Shown here piece by piece: positions 61,831 to 64,000 of a stretch of DNA of 64,000 nucleotides; positions within the stretch are counted from its first letter, which is position 1, and every line of letters begins with the position of its first letter. Made by a program: the position numbers and the translations under genes. The notes beneath the pieces are model-generated. The model made no database searches, was not told the origin of the DNA, and saw only the letters and a program-made list of their open reading frames with translations. The stretch comes from Trileptium ribeirensis. Its lineage: Eukaryota > Nematoda > Enoplea > Enoplida > Thoracostomopsidae. The stretch covers positions 1 to 64,000 of the forward strand of contig JASANE010003898.1 in NCBI GenBank assembly GCA_030248225.1. Reading direction: 5' to 3'.

Positions 61831-62207
61831 ACATGGATTACGCGTATCAGGCTTGGTATATGGCTCTCAATTCTTAATCGAAAACGGCATAGATGCGTTC
61901 TACCAGTGCTCCACAAAGTTACATTGGCTAAGTTTTGTTGCATAGCCATCTACAAAATTGTTATCTTTGGAAACAATACGTAGGTATCTCATTCAGCGAA
62001 ACTATTTCAACTAGCTTTTATTAATAGAAGTCGGAGTATATCGTGAACAAACACGCAGCAGTCAACAAGAAAACGCAATGCTTCCGGCACGCTTAGAACC
62101 CCTTTTGCTATCAAAGTTGTCACCCAATATTGGTGACCGACTATCATTCTCGCCCTTATAACACAGACTCACAAATAAATCGAATGCCCATGTAGAAAAA
62201 CTGAACA

Positions 62208-62403
62208 AACAAATTTCCTGGAAAACATTTCCTGTTCAATCCGTGCCGTAGTGCTCTGAAAGGCAGAAATAGTACTTCTTACATTACGATAGGCATGTTT
62301 ATTGCATGGAAATCAACATGCCTATCGTAAAAAGCAAGTAGTATTGCAGCCCTTAAGTGCACTGCGGCATGGATTGAACAGAAAATGTTTTCCAGGAAAT
62401 TAG
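62208..62403. mobile_element. Foldback element, about 195 bp
   Basis: AATTTCCTGGAAAACATTTCC at the left pairs with GGAAAACATTTTCTGTTCAA-complementary sequence at the right (reads TTCCAGGAAATT), and the centre TACGATAGGCATGTT pairs with AACATGCCTATCGTA. The arms are about 85 bases with mismatches around a short loop. It has no coding capacity. Confidence 0.8.
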
Positions 62404-63225
62404 CTTATGCAGTTGTGCTGGATATCTACGAAGCATTTGACTGCACAAAATTAGGGTTTCTTTTAAAAAGTGTGGATGAATTTGGTATTCCAAATATCAT
62501 GAAAGGATGGATTGTTAAGGACGAGAGTAGCTGAAAACAGACAGGCCTGGTAGGCAGCTAAGGCTACAAGAGGATTTCCCCAGGGAAGAGTAGTTCCCCA
62601 TGCTCTGATGTTTGGCAGTAAATGATATTATCAACAGACTTAGCAATAATCGGGTCTTGTGTGTAGGATTTTCTGATGATCTTGTCCTTTAACATCTTGT
62701 TGATGTCTTAGAACTACTTGTAATAAACAGCGTTCTCTAAATGTACTTCATGCATGGTGCTGCGTTAGAAAAATTTCTATCTATTAATGCAGGGTAATGT
62801 AAAGGAGTAGTTTTTACAAACAAAAGAGTCTAGTGGATATTCGAATTGGGGGTGAAATTCTTCCAACTAAGTTAAATATTTGACTATAGACAAAGGTCTA
62901 AAGTGAAAGACTTGATATTGAAAAATCACAGCTTGATTTTTTTCTTCCAAGAAATTTATTGGAAGTTACGGGCGTTAACTATTTTGTTTATACAACAATC
63001 GTCCTTCCAATTCTCCTTTATAAGAGTGGTGTGTTGTTGGCATAGGATTGAATTGGATTGCTTACCATAAAATGCTAGGCCCGGGCTTGTTGCATGATCA
63101 TTAGCGCAGTCAAATCTACACCTGCCTGCAGTATTGAGACGATTCTATGCATACCGCAAATTGATGATATGCTACTCAAGGAATTTGCGATAAAATAATA
63201 TCTTATACGCATACCATAGCAATAC
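62404..63225 (+). pseudogene. Jockey-like LINE reverse transcriptase, decayed
   Basis: Plus-strand frames with several shifts carry AVVLDIYEAFDCTKLGFLLK (the first catalytic Asp box with A-F-D), a PQG-like site, FSDDLVL (F-x-D-D catalytic box), KGVVFTNKR, and finally ARACCMIISAVKSTPACSIE then TILCIPQIDDMLL, the typical C-terminal 'hinge' of Jockey/R1-type LINEs. Opposite-strand frames at 63075-63293 are shadows of this. It stops beside the first Rictor exon found. Confidence 0.85.
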
Positions 63226-63374
63226 ATTTTGTAGCGACGTTTCATATTTGACCGGATCGTATTGGTGAGCCCGGAGTAAGCGAACCAGTGCATTCAATTT
63301 GGCTAGTCGCAGTCGTTTAGCAGCGGTAACCGATGACACTAATGATCGTATTTCAGCCAAGTTTTCAGGTATGC
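63215..63374 (-). CDS. Rictor: Rictor exon, N-terminal region
   Basis: The exon follows an acceptor ending in ACTAG and has a donor at CTATG|gtatgc; another donor 11 bases earlier in the reading direction (AAAAT|gtattg) is possible. The peptide includes NLAEIRSLVSSVTAAKRLRL and then LNALVRLLRAHQYDPVKYET. It aligns with the Rictor N-terminus, where an NLREIL-type helix is followed by a K-L-x-x-L-N helix and a Y-E-D segment. It starts with two bases of a split codon, so at least one upstream coding exon lies beyond or near the window edge. The plus-strand LINE fragment ends at or inside the 3' edge of this exon. Confidence 0.65.
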
Positions 63375-63454
63375 CTAGTATAGCGATTATAGTTATTAGT
63401 GAATAATAGTAAGTTCGCTAGTACTCAGTGTAGCACTAATAACCTACTTTCCTG

Positions 63455-63845
63455 TCGACAGTGGGTGGGAAGATTCCCTCCACTTTCCAAATCTTCCCAT
63501 GTTCGTGAGATTTTCACTCATGTCCATCCCCCACTGGGCCGAAACCCCTATGTTCAAATAAGCCCAAAAATTTTTTATGTCTGAAAATTTGTTTTTAGTT
63601 TACAAATTTGTTTTAAACATTAACTACTACAGTATTTATAGTGCTAAAACGTCGTTCTGCTTGAACGACACTTTTATTTTCATGTAGCTTTTACTTCCAC
63701 AAAAGTAAAACTACATGAAAATATTGGAAATAGTTAGTATTTTAAGCAAAATGTATTCCCCACTTTGAAATTTTTCCCGAAAATGAACGTGAGCCCACCC
63801 CCCCCAAATCCTCCCGCTTTTCCTAGGGCTGTGACAAGCCAGACG
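63455..63845. mobile_element. MITE family B copy with an internal hairpin
   Basis: It has GGGCTGTGACAAGCCA at the right end, AAACATTAACTACTACAGTA and GCTAAAACGTCGTTC inside. A near-perfect hairpin (ATTTTCATGTAG / CTACATGAAAAT) lies at 63675-63721. Confidence 0.7.
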
Positions 63846-64000
63846 TACAACGTTTCAATTAGAAATTACATTAAGTAAACATTAGACAAATTAAATTAAA
63901 TATAAATAATATTCTTTTGTGCGAATGAATTAGGACTGCGTCAGCGAATTACTCTGGAACTTCAATCAATACCTGATCAACAAGAAGACACGACCGCCTC
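63846..64000. other. Window edge, no exon placed
   Basis: A donor-like GATCAG|gtattg lies on the minus strand at about 63972, but the sequence to the window edge has no frame whose phase fits the next exon, so no exon is called. Confidence 0.4.

Larger units (their letters stand above)
10041..63374 (-). other. Rictor: Rictor gene locus (TORC2 scaffold), incomplete at both ends
   Basis: Rictor is the defining scaffold subunit of TOR complex 2, a cytoplasmic and membrane-associated kinase complex acting on Akt, SGK and PKC kinases. Exons listed separately below match, in the correct order, the N-terminal armadillo-like region, the middle region, the RasGEF_N_2-like segment, the Rictor_V segment, a poorly conserved Ser-rich region and part of the conserved C-terminal segment. 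The exon order on the minus strand equals the order in the family and most junction phases agree, so this is one gene rather than scattered fragments. About 3.8 kb of coding sequence was placed, roughly 1,270 codons, against about 1,700 residues in human Rictor. The first exon(s), the last exon(s) and exons at a few internal points are missing. Introns are inflated by satellites and transposons. The assignment rests on family similarity recognised by eye. Confidence 0.88.

Noticed and set aside
63075..63293. Minus-strand frame that at first looked like the next Rictor helix block
   Set aside because: The plus strand of the same stretch encodes the well-known C-terminal block of a Jockey-like LINE, so the minus frame is a shadow.
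63972..64000. First coding exon of Rictor at the window edge
   Set aside because: A donor-like site exists, but the only frame with the required phase has a stop codon.

Overview
The window is animal nuclear DNA: AT-rich, with GT-AG introns, LINE, hAT and MITE debris and many satellites, and no operons. The main gene is a large minus-strand gene that I recognise as Rictor, the scaffold subunit of TORC2. It reads right to left from about 63.4 kb to about 10.0 kb. I place 23 exons or probable exons (about 3.8 kb coding) in more than 50 kb of introns; at most junctions between adjacent exons the splice phases agree, which supports the chain independently of protein similarity. The first N-terminal exon(s), the last C-terminal exon(s) and exons at a few internal points were not found. 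An RTE-type LINE tail of a kind common in trematodes makes a flatworm plausible but does not prove it.

Layout. 1-17187 is a giant inverted repeat with its axis at 8364-8376. The right arm (8377-17187) carries intact Rictor exons and clean tandem repeats. The left arm is its reverse complement, full of scattered substitutions and indels, with each exon copy broken. This fits an unsplit (hairpin) long read at a contig end better than a biological palindrome. 17.2-34 kb holds mid-gene exons, two different 26-bp minisatellites, a broken hAT transposase, MITEs and tRNA-like SINE heads. 34-45 kb is the best gene stretch, with exons for the middle of Rictor plus an RTE fragment. 45-57 kb is nearly all satellite: an 87-bp array, a 111-bp array with a two-variant pattern, and a 396-bp higher-order repeat. 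57-64 kb holds the N-terminal exons, a decayed Jockey-like LINE next to the first exon found, and more MITEs.

Most long open frames in the window are satellite artefacts or shadows. No CRISPR array, prokaryotic gene or convincing functional tRNA was seen. Family identifications come from reading the translations against remembered family patterns; no database search was run.
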